Positions 6,701 through 16,467 of a stretch of DNA of 18,441 bases are shown one piece after another. A model generated the notes under the pieces. It had not been told where the DNA came from, ran no database searches, and was given only the letters and a program-made list of their open reading frames with translations. The stretch's first letter is position 1; each line of letters begins with the position of its first letter. The DNA comes from Pseudomonas sp. (GTDB taxonomy: Bacteria; Pseudomonadota; Gammaproteobacteria; Pseudomonadales; Pseudomonadaceae): NCBI GenBank assembly GCA_003525045.1, contig DQGF01000494.1, positions 1 through 18,441 of the forward strand, given 5' to 3'. A program made the translations under genes and the position numbers.

Positions 6701-7654
6701 CCATACCGCAACGGCTCCAGCCAGCCCTTCGCCCCCTTGGGCACAATTTCATACAGCCAACAGGATGCGGTTGATGCCTTTGGGGATGAACGCCTGCTGG
6801 GCCATTTGATAGGCCAGTTCGATACCCGACGCTCCGGCGGTTGAGCCGCCCGCAGTCAATTGATCGATGGCTGTACGAATTTTCGCTTTTTCCCGTCCGG
6901 AAGTCGGTTCCAGTACAACGCGCGAATCGCCGGCGTAGACCACCAACGACACCCGATCCTGCTCGCGTAACTGATCGACCAGCAATTTCAGAGTGCTTTT
7001 GACCAGCGGCAACCCTTCGCGACGGTCCATCGAGCCAGACACGTCCACCAGGAACACCAGGTTTGCCGGCGCCAGCTCGGTGACCGCGCGGTCCGATGCC
7101 TTGATGCCGATGCGCAGCAATCGGGTATGGGGGTTCCAAGGTGACGGCGCCAACTCAGTGGTCACACCGAAGAGCGAGCCGTCGGTGGGTAAGGCGTAAT
7201 CGTAGGGGAAGTAATTGACCATTTCCTCCAGCCGCACCGCGCCTTCGGGCGGCAAGCGTCCTTGATTCAGCAAGCGGCGGACATTGGCGTAGGCACCGGT
7301 GTCGACATCGGCACTGAAAGTCGACACTGGCGTCTCGGTCACGCGATGAATCGGGTTGTCCGCCAACGCTTGATATTGCTCGCGCGGCTCATCCCGATAT
7401 CCGGGCGGATAAGCCTCGGACATCGGCGCATTGCTCGCCGCTGGCGACGGACGCACGCTGCGTTTAGCCATCGTGGCATCCGCCATGATCGCCTCGCTGC
7501 GCACCCATTCCTCAGTCTTCAGTACGCCGTGGGCCGGTGGTGAAACCGAGGCGGAATCAGGCTTGGACGAAACACCACAACCGGCAATGGCCAGCAGCAA
7601 CCCGACGACGAAACCCTGGGTGGCCGGGCGGAAGCAATGCAGAGGGACGGACAT
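6697..7654 (-). pseudogene. vWA-domain lipoprotein (YfbK-like), C-terminal half deleted
   Basis: The ATG at 7652-7654 opens a signal with lipobox IAGC (Cys26), then the YfbK-type N-terminal domain (NPIHRVTETPVSTFSADVDT) and a vWA domain with the metal-binding DVSGSMD motif (Asp204, Ser206, Ser208). The open frame stops after 301 residues at INRILLAV; family proteins are about 550-600 residues and continue with ATDGDFNVG here. Directly after the break, positions 6697-6756 in another frame read LYEIVPKGAKGWLEPLRYG, which matches the part of the C-terminal DUF3520 region found about 130 residues further on. The rest of DUF3520 is missing and the sigma factor frame begins. Two deletions therefore fit best. 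A truncated vWA lipoprotein could still be made, as signal and MIDAS core are intact. Confidence 0.75.
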
Positions 7655-7742
7655 GGGGGCTGACCTCAGGAGGAAATTGATCCATACATCCTCTGAGACG
7701 GGCAGCCCGACCGGTTCGGGTTAAACCGAAGTGAAAAAAACT

Positions 7743-8303
7743 TCAGCGGTGATAACGCCGCACCACGCTGCTGTTTTTCAACACATGGCCTTTGATCTTT
7801 TCCATCAGCTGCGCGCGGCTCAGGCCGGCGGGCAAGGCGTCTGGTGCAAGGTCCAGGGCATAGAGCTGGATGATGTAGTGATGGGAGCTGTCGCCGACCG
7901 GTGGGCAAGGACCCACGTAGCCGGTGGTGCCTTTGATGTTGCTGCCGCCCACGCCTTCGAGGGCGGATTTGGCGCCGACACCGGCCGGGATCTGGTGGGT
8001 CGTGGCCTTGATGCCATAGTGAATCCAGTGGTCGACGCCCAGGCCTTTCTGGCCGTCCGGGTCGTGCATGACAATGGCGTAGCTCAAGGTGCCCGGCGGA
8101 CCGGCGTTCCAACTCAGGGCCGGGGATTGGTTCTTGCCGCCGCAACCGCTGGCATCGCTGGCCGCCACCGACGTAAACAGACGGTTATCCGAAACACCGG
8201 GAATGCTGAGGGTGAAGCGCTCCTGGGCCTGTGCGGGAAATTGCACGCAAAGGGCGACTGCAACAGCCGCCAGCCAAGGATTCAGGGAGGTCAATCGGGT
8301 CAT
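7743..8303 (-). CDS. Secreted YbhB/YbcL family (PEBP-like) protein
   Basis: A 186-residue exported protein of the phosphatidylethanolamine-binding-protein family; the bacterial members have no firm function. A signal peptide (1-26) ends in AQA. The ligand-pocket motifs are visible in order: SYAIVMHDPD (DPD at 81-83), DHW (91-93), GPCPP (131-135) and HHY (141-143). The ATG at 8301-8303 is preferred because AAGGTG lies 7 bases upstream and the signal peptide then starts properly; a longer in-frame extension has no leader character. TATAGT (8346-8351, minus strand) could be its -10, though no good -35 accompanies it. It is divergent from the Rieske reductase gene, with 139 bases shared between them. 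Confidence 0.9.
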   Translation of the reverse strand: MTRLTSLNPWLAAVAVALCVQFPAQAQERFTLSIPGVSDNRLFTSVAASDASGCGGKNQSPALSWNAGPPGTLSYAIVMHDPDGQKGLGVDHWIHYGIKATTHQIPAGVGAKSALEGVGGSNIKGTTGYVGPCPPVGDSSHHYIIQLYALDLAPDALPAGLSRAQLMEKIKGHVLKNSSVVRRYHR

Positions 8304-8442
8304 ACCGGAGCACCTTGTGCGGGTGGGGCCGTGGTCGGCTTGCAAACTATAGCCGGACCGTTCGTGCCGTGGCAGCGGGAATTTGCTGAACCTCGGGAGA
8401 AACTCCGGACTCTTAACTGAAACGTCCGTCTGGAGAGCGATC

Positions 8443-9972
8443 ATGGCCCTGCACCGCGTCGCCCGTTTCGCCGATGTGCCCGAAAACCGTGGCCTGGAAG
8501 TTCGGATCGCGGACACCAAAATCGTCCTGCTGCGAGTCGGCGATCAATTGCGCGCCTATCAGGGTGAGTGCCCCCACGCCGGGGCGCCGCTGGCCGAGGG
8601 CGCGCTGTGTCATGGGCGCTTGATCTGCCCTTGGCACAAGGCAGCGTACCGGATCGAAGACGGTGCGCTGTGTGAACCGCCATCTCTGGACAGCCTAAAG
8701 CGCTACCCGCTCGAGGTCCGCGATGACGAGGTTTGGGTCGACGATCAGCCGCTACCCGATGCCCACACCCCGCCTGCCGACGATGAGCGCACGTTTGTGA
8801 TCATCGGTGCCGGCGCCGCAGGCACAGCGGGTGCGGCGGCGCTGCGCGAAAAAGGCTTCGGTGGCCGGGTGCTGTTGATCGACCGCGAAACCGACGCCGG
8901 CTACGACCGCACGGTGCTGAGCAAATTCGTGATCGCCGGTGAGATGCCGCCGGAAGAAATTCCACCGCTGCGTGATGAAAGCTTCTACCACGAGCAGCGA
9001 ATCGAGCGAATCAAGGGTGAAGTGGCGAGCCTGGATGCTGCGACCAAAACCCTGCGACTGACTGACGGTCAGTCGCTGACGTATGACGCCGCCCTGCTCG
9101 CCACCGGCGGCACACCCAACCCTCTCACACTGCCCGGTGCCGACTTGCCACAGGTCTTCTTGTTGCGCTCCAAGGATCAGGCGCAGCGGATTCTGGCCGC
9201 TGCGAAACCTGGCCAGCGGGCAGTGATCATCGGCGACAGTTTCATCGCGCTGGAGTCCGCTTCGGCGCTGCGTGAATACGGTCTGGACGTTACCGTTCTG
9301 GCTCGCCACGCCGTGCCTTTCGCCAAGCAGTTCGGCGACACGGTCGGCAAGGCCATTCGTGACCGGCATGCGGCCCACGGCGTGGTGTTTCACACCGACA
9401 GCGAAGCCGCGCAGATAGAAGGCACTGACAAGGTCGAAGCGGTGAAACTGGACAATGGTCAACGTTTGCCAGCGGACCTGGTCCTGGTCGGCATTGGCGT
9501 CAGCCCGGCAACCGCACCGTTTGCCGATTTGCCTAAAGAGAAAGATCGGTCACTGACGGTCGACGGCGGTATGCGCGTGACCGACGGGCTCTGGGCCGCC
9601 GGTGATATCGCAACCTTCCCGCTCAATGGCCAGCCTCAACGGATCGAGCATTGGCGCCTGGCACAGCAACAGGCGCGGATCGCGGCAGCGAACATGCTCG
9701 GCGGCGACGAGCATTACCTCGATGTACCGTTTTTCTGGACCTGGCACTTCGGCAAAAACTACGACTACCTTGGCCATGCCGAGGCCTGGGACGAAGTCGA
9801 ATTCAAGGGCGACCCATACCACCCGCCTTTCATCGGCCTGTTCTGCAAGAATGGTGTGGTGGCAGCCGCTGTAGCCTGCGATGAAGAACGGGCGATGGCG
9901 ATGCTCGCTGAACGGATGAAACAACCACTGTCGGTGGACGAGGCGTGGCGCTTGATTCGGGATGTTGGCTGA
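8443..9972 (+). CDS. Rieske [2Fe-2S] and FAD-dependent reductase (AIF-like family)
   Basis: A 509-residue fusion of an N-terminal Rieske domain and a pyridine nucleotide-disulfide reductase, the architecture of AIFM3-like and ferredoxin-reductase-like proteins. The Rieske ligands are Cys43-x-His45 and Cys62-x2-His65 (ECPHAGAP and CPWHKAAY). FAD binds at GAGAAG (122-127) and at AAGDIATFPL late in the chain; ATGG (220-223) is the usual mid-domain motif. The NAD(P)H site reads GDSFIALE (264-271), with Ser where many relatives have Gly, as is common in the AIF branch. A C-terminal reductase dimerisation-type domain follows. No signal peptide: cytoplasmic. The ATG at 8443 has GGAG (8432-8435) 7 bases upstream; an earlier in-frame start at 8383 lacks one. 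The physiological electron acceptor cannot be told from sequence. Confidence 0.9.
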   Translation: MALHRVARFADVPENRGLEVRIADTKIVLLRVGDQLRAYQGECPHAGAPLAEGALCHGRLICPWHKAAYRIEDGALCEPPSLDSLKRYPLEVRDDEVWVDDQPLPDAHTPPADDERTFVIIGAGAAGTAGAAALREKGFGGRVLLIDRETDAGYDRTVLSKFVIAGEMPPEEIPPLRDESFYHEQRIERIKGEVASLDAATKTLRLTDGQSLTYDAALLATGGTPNPLTLPGADLPQVFLLRSKDQAQRILAAAKPGQRAVIIGDSFIALESASALREYGLDVTVLARHAVPFAKQFGDTVGKAIRDRHAAHGVVFHTDSEAAQIEGTDKVEAVKLDNGQRLPADLVLVGIGVSPATAPFADLPKEKDRSLTVDGGMRVTDGLWAAGDIATFPLNGQPQRIEHWRLAQQQARIAAANMLGGDEHYLDVPFFWTWHFGKNYDYLGHAEAWDEVEFKGDPYHPPFIGLFCKNGVVAAAVACDEERAMAMLAERMKQPLSVDEAWRLIRDVG

Positions 9973-10002
9973 CAAGGCAACTTCATTGCCGCGCATTCCC
10001 GC

Positions 10003-10080
10003 GTAGGCGCTGCCGCAGGCTGCGATCTTTTGATCTTTGAAAAGCAAGATCAAAAGATCGCAGCCTGCGGCAACGCCTAC
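10003..10080. repeat. REPIN, near-perfect 35-bp inverted repeat
   Basis: A left arm at 10003-10037, beginning GTAGGCGCTGCCGCAGG, and a right arm at 10046-10080, ending in the complementary CCTGCGGCAACGCCTAC, are complementary over 35 bp with one mismatch and an 8-base loop. This is a very common Pseudomonas REP pair. It lies between the convergent ends of the Rieske reductase gene (9972) and pgaD (10099), so it probably also serves as a two-way transcription barrier. No other terminator is visible in this gap. Confidence 0.92.
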
Positions 10081-10098
10081 ATGGGAAATGTGTCAGGC

Positions 10099-10623
10099 TC
10101 AGGCGCGGGTCAACGGCTCTTTGCCTTCGTCATCGTCGGCGGGACGATGGACCACTTTTGGATTTTCCAAAATCTGCAGGGACAGCGGTGGCCGGGTCTC
10201 GATAGTGAAGAAGTGGCTGATGACGTTCGTGATATCGCCATCATAGTCGTTGTGAATGGTCATCGAGCCAGGGCTGCGCAATTTATGCAGGCGTTCGCGG
10301 GTCAGTTTGAAACTTTTGCTCAAACCCTGATCGTCGACGACCGGGGCCGCCAAACGGCGCTGGGCGAAGCTTTTGCTTTTACGTTGTTGATAACGTGCCC
10401 AACCGATCAGGACCAACGCGTTGAACACCGCCACCCATAAATAAATCTGCAGGGTGCCCAGGGCGTCGAATGCTGAAGCTTCAAACCGGGGACCGTCGTG
10501 ACTGCTGACTAATGGCCACAGACCCATGAACAATAAGTACAGGAGTCCGGCCCAGGCCAGGACGGTGAAAAACGCATCGACCACAATAAGCACAGGCCGC
10601 TGCCGGGTTCTGATGATTTTCAT
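10099..10623 (-). CDS. pgaD: PNAG biosynthesis protein PgaD
   Basis: A 174-residue inner-membrane partner of the PgaC synthase; in E. coli PgaC and PgaD together form the polymerase that responds to cyclic-di-GMP. Two hydrophobic segments, about 10-35 and 58-78, precede a charged cytoplasmic C-terminal tail. E. coli PgaD is about 137 residues, so this tail is longer than usual, ending in an acidic stretch (ADDDEGKEP). The ATG at 10621-10623 overlaps the pgaC stop (ATGA), with AGGAG 8 bases upstream, so it is translationally coupled. It is the last gene of the operon; the REPIN at 10003-10080 follows. Sequence similarity in this family is low, so the call rests on topology and position as well. 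Confidence 0.88.
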   Translation of the reverse strand: MKIIRTRQRPVLIVVDAFFTVLAWAGLLYLLFMGLWPLVSSHDGPRFEASAFDALGTLQIYLWVAVFNALVLIGWARYQQRKSKSFAQRRLAAPVVDDQGLSKSFKLTRERLHKLRSPGSMTIHNDYDGDITNVISHFFTIETRPPLSLQILENPKVVHRPADDDEGKEPLTRA

Positions 10624-11975
10624 TTGATGATCTCCTCTCTATCGGCACCTGGCGGCCGAATGCCGCGATCCGGACTGACCCAGCGCGCACGTTTCTTATG
10701 TAGGCGGAACAGCACTTTCGGAAAACTGACCAGCGTGGTGAGCAGACTGACCAACCAGAACACCAGCGGGTACCAGATCACCCAGAACATGGTCTTGCCC
10801 AAACCTCGTTCGTAGCGGCGATCGATTAGAATGCTGACGCCGAACTGCATCAGGCAGACCACTGCCAGCAACAAGCCGGTAAACGCCGGTGGCCACAGTC
10901 GGTGCACCGCGATGACTTCCGGCAACGCGACGTACAGACCCACCCCCCAGAAAATCATCGACAGCAGGAAAGTGAACGCCCAACCGGTGGACAGGCAGTA
11001 TTCGAACAGCAACGGCCAGAGGTAACGATGACGGTACTGCCAGATGCCGCGAATGTTCTTGAACAGCACTTCCGCACCGCCCTGAGCCCAGCGCAGACGC
11101 TGTTTCCATAGACCCGACAGGGTTTCCGGCATCAGGATCCAGCACAGCGCACGTGGCTCGTAAAAAATGCTCCAGTGATCCAGTTGCAGCTTCCAGCTGA
11201 TATCGATGTCCTCGGTGATCATGTCCGTGCTCCAGTAGCCGACCCGGTGCAGGGCCGTGCGACGGAAAGCAACGACCACTCCGGAGACGGTAAAGATCCG
11301 CCCGAAGACCCGCTGGGTGCGTTTGATCAGACCGATGATCGAGGAGAACTCGCCGACCTGCACCCGGCCGACCAGGGTCGAACGGGTACGGATCCGCGGG
11401 TTGCCGGTCACCGCACCGAGGCGCGGGTTGTCGAGCAACGGCGCGACCAGATAAGCCGCGGTATTGGGTGCCAGCAGCGCATCACCATCGATGCACACCA
11501 GGTACTCGCTGCGCGCTGCAATGGCGCCCATGCGCAGGGCAACAGCCTTGCCCTGGTTCTCCGCCAGGTGAAGCACTCGCAAACGCGGATCCTGCACGGC
11601 CAAGGCGTCGAGTATGGCGCCCGTGTTGTCTTTCGAACCATCGTTGATCGCAATGACCTCGATGTTCGGGTACTGCTGGCCCAGCGCCGCATGAATGGTT
11701 TCAGTGACGTTGTCACCTTCGTTGAAGCAAGGGATGAGGATCGAAATCAGCGGCTCGCCGGCCAGTGGTGGCGGCAAGGTGTCTTCTTTCCACGGCCAGT
11801 GCCGCTCCCAGTGCAGCCAGAAATAGAGTCCTCCGGCGATCCACAGTCCCGACATGAACAGTGGATAGAAGAACACGAAGTCCATCAGGAATTGTCCGGT
11901 GAGTAGAAAGATCAGCCCGAGGGGAATCCCCAGGACGATCGCCAGAACCAGCAGGGCCAAAAGTCTATCCAGCAT
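10620..11975 (-). CDS. pgaC: Poly-beta-1,6-N-acetylglucosamine synthase PgaC
   Basis: A 451-residue family 2 glycosyltransferase of the inner membrane that polymerises GlcNAc from UDP-GlcNAc. N-terminal membrane helices cover about 5-53. The cytoplasmic catalytic domain contains IND112GS, the D163-G-D165 motif, TED256 and the processivity motif QRLRW (292-296). Asp112, Asp163 and Asp256 are also the catalytic positions I recall for E. coli PgaC, so alignment there is gap-free. Further C-terminal helices complete the channel. The ATG at 11973-11975 lies one base after the pgaB stop and has only a weak ribosome binding site, consistent with coupling to pgaB. The stop overlaps the pgaD start. 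Confidence 0.96.
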   Translation of the reverse strand: MLDRLLALLVLAIVLGIPLGLIFLLTGQFLMDFVFFYPLFMSGLWIAGGLYFWLHWERHWPWKEDTLPPPLAGEPLISILIPCFNEGDNVTETIHAALGQQYPNIEVIAINDGSKDNTGAILDALAVQDPRLRVLHLAENQGKAVALRMGAIAARSEYLVCIDGDALLAPNTAAYLVAPLLDNPRLGAVTGNPRIRTRSTLVGRVQVGEFSSIIGLIKRTQRVFGRIFTVSGVVVAFRRTALHRVGYWSTDMITEDIDISWKLQLDHWSIFYEPRALCWILMPETLSGLWKQRLRWAQGGAEVLFKNIRGIWQYRHRYLWPLLFEYCLSTGWAFTFLLSMIFWGVGLYVALPEVIAVHRLWPPAFTGLLLAVVCLMQFGVSILIDRRYERGLGKTMFWVIWYPLVFWLVSLLTTLVSFPKVLFRLHKKRARWVSPDRGIRPPGADREEIIK

Positions 11976-11976
11976 G

Positions 11977-13974
11977 TTATGGATTCCACTTGTTGGAGAG
12001 CGCGGGCCGTACAGATTTCAGGTCCGGCAGGTTGTCGAGGAAATTGTCGGGGTAGTAGCCAAAACTGGTGACCCCTTGGCGCTGAAGGACTCTCATCCAC
12101 TCGGCCAATTGTTCGCCGTCGATGTCGGCATCCGTCTCTTTCGTCCAGTCCCGTGCCTGCAATTCGAACACTGTGCGATCAAGCGCGCCGGGGCGAGCCT
12201 TGACCGTGGCGACCAGTTTCTCTAGCCAGACTCCGGAATCGTCATAAGACTTTTTCTCCATCAACGGCATGGCCATCGGCGCCGTCCAGTCGTAGGTGAC
12301 GAGGAAGTCATCAAGGTTCTGCGCGTACCAGGTTTCACTTTCGGGGTTGAGCATCGGCTCGGCGAAAATGTTGCGCGCTGTCTCAACCTGCGGGCCGCGA
12401 ATGGCGCGAACCTTGGCAGTCAGCTCCTTGGTGAAATCGATCAGGTAGCGGCTTTTGAAACGCGTCCAGCGCTGCAACACGGCAGGATCGGCGCGCAGCG
12501 CGGCAATCGAGCCAGGCAGACCGTTGGCGGCATAGACTTTGAGGGCGTCTGGGCCTGCGTCTTCGAAGTCCGACAGCAGCGCGTCATCGTGAAAAAGGAT
12601 GCCGTTGACCGACGCCATGCGCGCCAGATCTTCGTAGATTTCACCAATGATGCGCCGTACATTCGGATCGAAGGGCGACAAGCGTTTGTACTGGTTCGGA
12701 TCGACCGACGTCGTGCCGGTTTCCGGGTCCCAGCGCGTCACTCGCGGCAGCTTCGAATCCAGGGCAAAACTCAGCACTGGCATCCAGGCGTAGACTTTGA
12801 CGTGGGCCCGAGTGCGCAGCTGCCAGGCCACACGGTCAAAAATGTCGGCACTCATCGGCAGGTGACGGTTGGGGAAGTACAGCGAGTGCACCAGGCCATC
12901 ACCCTTCGGATCGGCGAAGGCCTGCAGGAACACCGTATTGGCGCCCATGTCGGACATGCGCTGGATCAGTTTACCGAGGTTTCTTTCCTGCTGGGCCGGA
13001 TCCGGGTCGTAGACGTTATCCAGGTCTACGTGCACGACGCGCATCGCATTCTTCGACTGCACCGAGACAACGCTGCTGGCGAAGCGCGTACCTTCCGGGT
13101 CAGAAGACACCAGGTAACGCGGGCTGCTCATCAGGGTATCGAGGGTGTCGAGCCCGTCTTCCAGGGTCAACGCCATCTGATAGCCCTCATCAGTGACAAT
13201 TTGCAGCGTGCTGCCGTCCGCCGCGCCATACGGCCAGACCCAGACTCGCGGTTTTTTACCCGTGACCTTGCGGATTTTCTCCGAGATCGCCACGACGTCA
13301 ACACGCTGACGGGCCTGGAACTCGGTTTCGGTTTCATAGCGTTTGGCGACGGGATCGTAACGCCGGGTTGTGGCGGCCGGCTCCAGGTTGCCCTGGGGGT
13401 TAGCCAGGATACCCTTGTGATTGGCATCGGTGTGCGCAGCGATTTCCACCAGTCCGGACTGGGAAACTTCCCGCACCTGATCCCATGTCAGGAACTCCGA
13501 GCGCTTGCGCGGCATGCCGGCGAAATCCACCGATTGGTTCGGTGGTGTGTCAACCCAGGTTCCGACCGGCGCCAGCAATGCATGCCAGTTGTAGGCACGC
13601 AGCACCGGCAATACCCGGGTATAGAAGCTCGCATAACCGTCGTCGAAACTGAGCATGACCGCTTTGGACGGCAGCTCGGGCCCTCCTTTGCGTGCCGCCA
13701 GGACCTGGTCGATGGAGACCGGGTGGTAGCCGTTCTCTCGCAACCAGGCCAGTTGCTCGATCATGCGCTCGGTGCGCACACCCACCACCGCCTGATCGGG
13801 GTCCTTGTCATCGACATCATGATAGGCGATGCCGAGTACATGGTTTTTCGGCCACGGCGTTTCGCTGGCCTCGACCGGACGTTCGGACGGCGGCGAGAAC
13901 GCGGGGGCCTGCTGGGCACAAGCGCTGATCAACAGCACTCCCAGCAGGAGGAAGAAACGCGACATCAGGGGCAT
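11977..13974 (-). CDS. pgaB: PNAG N-deacetylase lipoprotein PgaB
   Basis: A 665-residue lipoprotein that partly deacetylates PNAG in the periplasm so that PgaA can export it. A lipobox ISAC places the lipidated Cys at 19. The family 4 carbohydrate esterase domain follows: metal and catalytic residues Asp111-Asp112 in SFDDGYAS, and His181/His186 in AAHTDANH; E. coli PgaB has D114/D115 and H184/H189. The C-terminal half, from about 310, is the glycoside-hydrolase-like domain ([26 protein letters not shown]). The ATG at 13972-13974 is chosen over TTG 13980 because AGAGGAG stands 7 bases before it. It starts 12 bases after the pgaA stop and ends one base before pgaC. Confidence 0.96.
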   Translation of the reverse strand: MPLMSRFFLLLGVLLISACAQQAPAFSPPSERPVEASETPWPKNHVLGIAYHDVDDKDPDQAVVGVRTERMIEQLAWLRENGYHPVSIDQVLAARKGGPELPSKAVMLSFDDGYASFYTRVLPVLRAYNWHALLAPVGTWVDTPPNQSVDFAGMPRKRSEFLTWDQVREVSQSGLVEIAAHTDANHKGILANPQGNLEPAATTRRYDPVAKRYETETEFQARQRVDVVAISEKIRKVTGKKPRVWVWPYGAADGSTLQIVTDEGYQMALTLEDGLDTLDTLMSSPRYLVSSDPEGTRFASSVVSVQSKNAMRVVHVDLDNVYDPDPAQQERNLGKLIQRMSDMGANTVFLQAFADPKGDGLVHSLYFPNRHLPMSADIFDRVAWQLRTRAHVKVYAWMPVLSFALDSKLPRVTRWDPETGTTSVDPNQYKRLSPFDPNVRRIIGEIYEDLARMASVNGILFHDDALLSDFEDAGPDALKVYAANGLPGSIAALRADPAVLQRWTRFKSRYLIDFTKELTAKVRAIRGPQVETARNIFAEPMLNPESETWYAQNLDDFLVTYDWTAPMAMPLMEKKSYDDSGVWLEKLVATVKARPGALDRTVFELQARDWTKETDADIDGEQLAEWMRVLQRQGVTSFGYYPDNFLDNLPDLKSVRPALSNKWNP

Positions 13975-13986
13975 TTTCAAACTCCT

Positions 13987-16467
13987 CTAGAAGCGGAAAG
14001 TCAGGTCGACCAACAAACGCAGATCGGTTTCCCGGTCTCCGTCAAAGGGCCGGTTGATCACGCTCAACATGCCGCCGACCTCCAACACGTCGTTCCAGCT
14101 GTAACGCTGGCCGTAGCCCAACAGGCCCATGGCTCCGGTGGAGTGACCTTGCTGGGTGTAAGTACCCGCGCCGGCCTGGAACTGCTGACTCCATCTGTTT
14201 TCATAGCGCTGGTAGAGTATGTGATTGACGCTCACCATCGGCAGGACGCTGAGATCGGACTTGGGGTTGTAATACGGCACGTCGCCAGAAAGGGAGTTGT
14301 GGCTGGCACCCACTTCCAATCCCAGATCAACTTGCACGCTCGGTGCGCTATAGACGCCTTCGCGCCCGGTGAGCAAGGCTTCGACGCGATTGTTGCCATC
14401 GCTGAAGTGGGACGGGCTGACCGCGAATTTCCACTCGCGACTTTCATTGGCCCGCCAGCGAATGAAACCGCTGCCGCCATTGGCCGTGATGTCGCTGTTC
14501 AAGGCCCGCAACGGCGTCGCCGTCGCGAAGTATTCCAGGCTGCCGCCGTACTGCCAGTAATCGTTGATGTCATGGGCGAACGCCAGACGCGCACCCTGTT
14601 TGGAACCGAAGCCATAGGAGTGGTTGGAGACTTCCAGTTCCAGGGTCATGTCGCGGGTCCGACGTTCGAGCCCGACGCGCTGGAAGCGATGGTGGCCGGT
14701 GCCTTCCTCGAAATCGCCGGTGGCATATCCGACACCGCCGAATACACGCCAGTCTTCATCGATGGGCGGGCTGTACAGGGTGGTTTCGATGCCGAAATCA
14801 CGACTGCCGTTGACCGCGCCAACGTTGTCGTCACCACCGCCATAACTCTTGCCGCCGAAAGCTTCTACACGCATTTCCATCATGTCATGGACCTCACGCT
14901 GACGCTGCAGGCGCTGCACCTGACTATTCTCGGGGGAGCGCGCGACCACGTCGTCGGTCAGCGCATCCACCTGCCGCCATTCCTGCAGGTCCGTGGCGGT
15001 GTGGGCCTGGGCGATTTCCAGCGAGAGGTTGCGCGGTGCCATGCTCTCGGCTTCCTTGAGCTTGCTCTCGGCAAGCCGCGGCCAGCCCCGGGCCAGATAT
15101 AGATCGGCCTGAGCCACACGCAGGCTGACGTTGCCCGGCGCCTGCTCGACCAAGGCCTGCAGGCGCTCCTCGCCATGCGGCAGATCGGAACTGTAAGTCC
15201 CGGCCTGGGCAGCGAGTTGTTGCGCGTCCATCCATTCGTCGTTGGGGTTGCCTCCGGGCAAGCCTTTGAGCTCGACGCGAGGTCTCTCGGTCTTGGCCAG
15301 CTCCTCGGCGACTACGCGAGCCTCGGCGGGCTCGCCACTTTCGAGCAAGGCATAGTAAAGCGCGGTGGTGTCTTGCAAACGGTTACCTGGATCGGCATCC
15401 GGCGTGAGCAGGATTTCACGATACATATCGGTGGCGATTTCCGGTTCGCGCCGGTCCAGGTAGGACGCGGCGACCCAACGCCGGGCGTAGGTCGGAACTT
15501 CCACACCTTCGGCCTGCAGTTTGTGGTATTCGCTGAGGACCTCGGCGGTGCGCGCGCGGGCCTTGAGGGCACCCATGCGGTCGATGCGCCAGCGGATGAC
15601 GTCATCGTGAGCCTGCGGATCGGCGGACCAGGTGGAAATCAATTGGTCGTAATCGGCCAGGGCCCGATCAGCGATCACATAACGCTCTGATTCGCTGCGG
15701 GTAGGCATTTCAGCCAGGCGCACACGTTCTGCGGCCAAGTCACCTTCGAGGTGACGAGTCGTGACCGGATCAATCAACCCAGGTCGCTGACGGGCCAGGC
15801 GCAAGGCCGGTTCCGGCAAATGAGCACGTTGCAACGCACCCACATACTCCTTGGCGACTTCTGGCTTGTTACCGGCACGGACAAAGGCCTGATCGTATTG
15901 GAACAACGAGTCGTACTCTTTACCGGCACGATTCAAGGCGTAGCCCAGGGCCATTCGGCGGGAGACGTCATCGGGTTGGGCAGCCACCAGCGCTTTAGCG
16001 CGCGTTACCGCGTCGTCGGGTTTGTTGGAGTCGGCCTGGGTCAGTGCCAGCCCCAGCTGCAATTCCTGGTTGTCCGGTTCGAGGGCCAGGGCCTTGTTGT
16101 AGACCCGGGTCGCATCGTCCCAGCGCTTCTGGTTGCGGTAAGCCCGCGCAGTGGCGGTCAGGGCCGGAACCGGCAGGTCCAGATTGCGCCCCTGGGTTTC
16201 ATAAACCTTGATCACTTCGGCGTCCAGGCCGGCCCAACTGGCGATCTGCAAGTGATCGCTGATCTGGTTGGTAGTGGCCTGGCCCGGCGGCACCTGACGC
16301 AACGCAGTCAGCGCGGGCGTGTAGTGACCGGCTCGGGCATCGAGCACCATTTCGTCGTAAGGGGTATTGGCAAACGCTAACATCGGCCAGATCAACTGGC
16401 TGTACAACGCGACGCGAAACAGGGGTCGCATACCACGTTGAACAAAAGGGGCAACAATACTCGGCAT
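13987..16467 (-). CDS. pgaA: PNAG outer-membrane export porin PgaA
   Basis: An 826-residue outer-membrane protein that carries partly deacetylated PNAG to the cell surface. A signal peptide (1-33) ends in AFA. Residues from about 40 to 510 form TPR-like helical repeats (for example RWDDATRVYNKALALEPDN), which in E. coli PgaA bind PgaB and the polymer. From about 530 alternating beta strands form the barrel, which ends in Phe826 (DLTFRF), the usual outer-membrane insertion signal. The ATG at 16465-16467 has AAGGA about 10 bases upstream, embedded in a sequence resembling an RsmA/CsrA site. It is the first gene of pgaABCD. E. coli PgaA is 807 residues, so the length is normal. Confidence 0.95.
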   Translation of the reverse strand: MPSIVAPFVQRGMRPLFRVALYSQLIWPMLAFANTPYDEMVLDARAGHYTPALTALRQVPPGQATTNQISDHLQIASWAGLDAEVIKVYETQGRNLDLPVPALTATARAYRNQKRWDDATRVYNKALALEPDNQELQLGLALTQADSNKPDDAVTRAKALVAAQPDDVSRRMALGYALNRAGKEYDSLFQYDQAFVRAGNKPEVAKEYVGALQRAHLPEPALRLARQRPGLIDPVTTRHLEGDLAAERVRLAEMPTRSESERYVIADRALADYDQLISTWSADPQAHDDVIRWRIDRMGALKARARTAEVLSEYHKLQAEGVEVPTYARRWVAASYLDRREPEIATDMYREILLTPDADPGNRLQDTTALYYALLESGEPAEARVVAEELAKTERPRVELKGLPGGNPNDEWMDAQQLAAQAGTYSSDLPHGEERLQALVEQAPGNVSLRVAQADLYLARGWPRLAESKLKEAESMAPRNLSLEIAQAHTATDLQEWRQVDALTDDVVARSPENSQVQRLQRQREVHDMMEMRVEAFGGKSYGGGDDNVGAVNGSRDFGIETTLYSPPIDEDWRVFGGVGYATGDFEEGTGHHRFQRVGLERRTRDMTLELEVSNHSYGFGSKQGARLAFAHDINDYWQYGGSLEYFATATPLRALNSDITANGGSGFIRWRANESREWKFAVSPSHFSDGNNRVEALLTGREGVYSAPSVQVDLGLEVGASHNSLSGDVPYYNPKSDLSVLPMVSVNHILYQRYENRWSQQFQAGAGTYTQQGHSTGAMGLLGYGQRYSWNDVLEVGGMLSVINRPFDGDRETDLRLLVDLTFRF

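Noticed and set aside
6474..7139. Minus-strand open frame of 221 codons overlapping vWA and sigma genes
   Set aside because: Low-complexity Arg/Pro/Gly-rich translation typical of an out-of-frame reading; it only crosses the deletion joints.
7655..7742. Possible ECF-type autoregulated promoter (GAACC then CGTCT) before the vWA gene
   Set aside because: The two elements are about 12-13 bases apart, shorter than the usual 16-17, so the match is not convincing.
8391..8412. Short GGAG/CTCC hairpin before the Rieske reductase gene
   Set aside because: Only 4 base pairs with no T-run; likely chance.
12589..15102. Plus-strand open frame of 837 codons opposite pgaB and pgaA
   Set aside because: It is the antisense shadow of two certain genes in GC-rich codons; no ribosome binding site and no protein family character.
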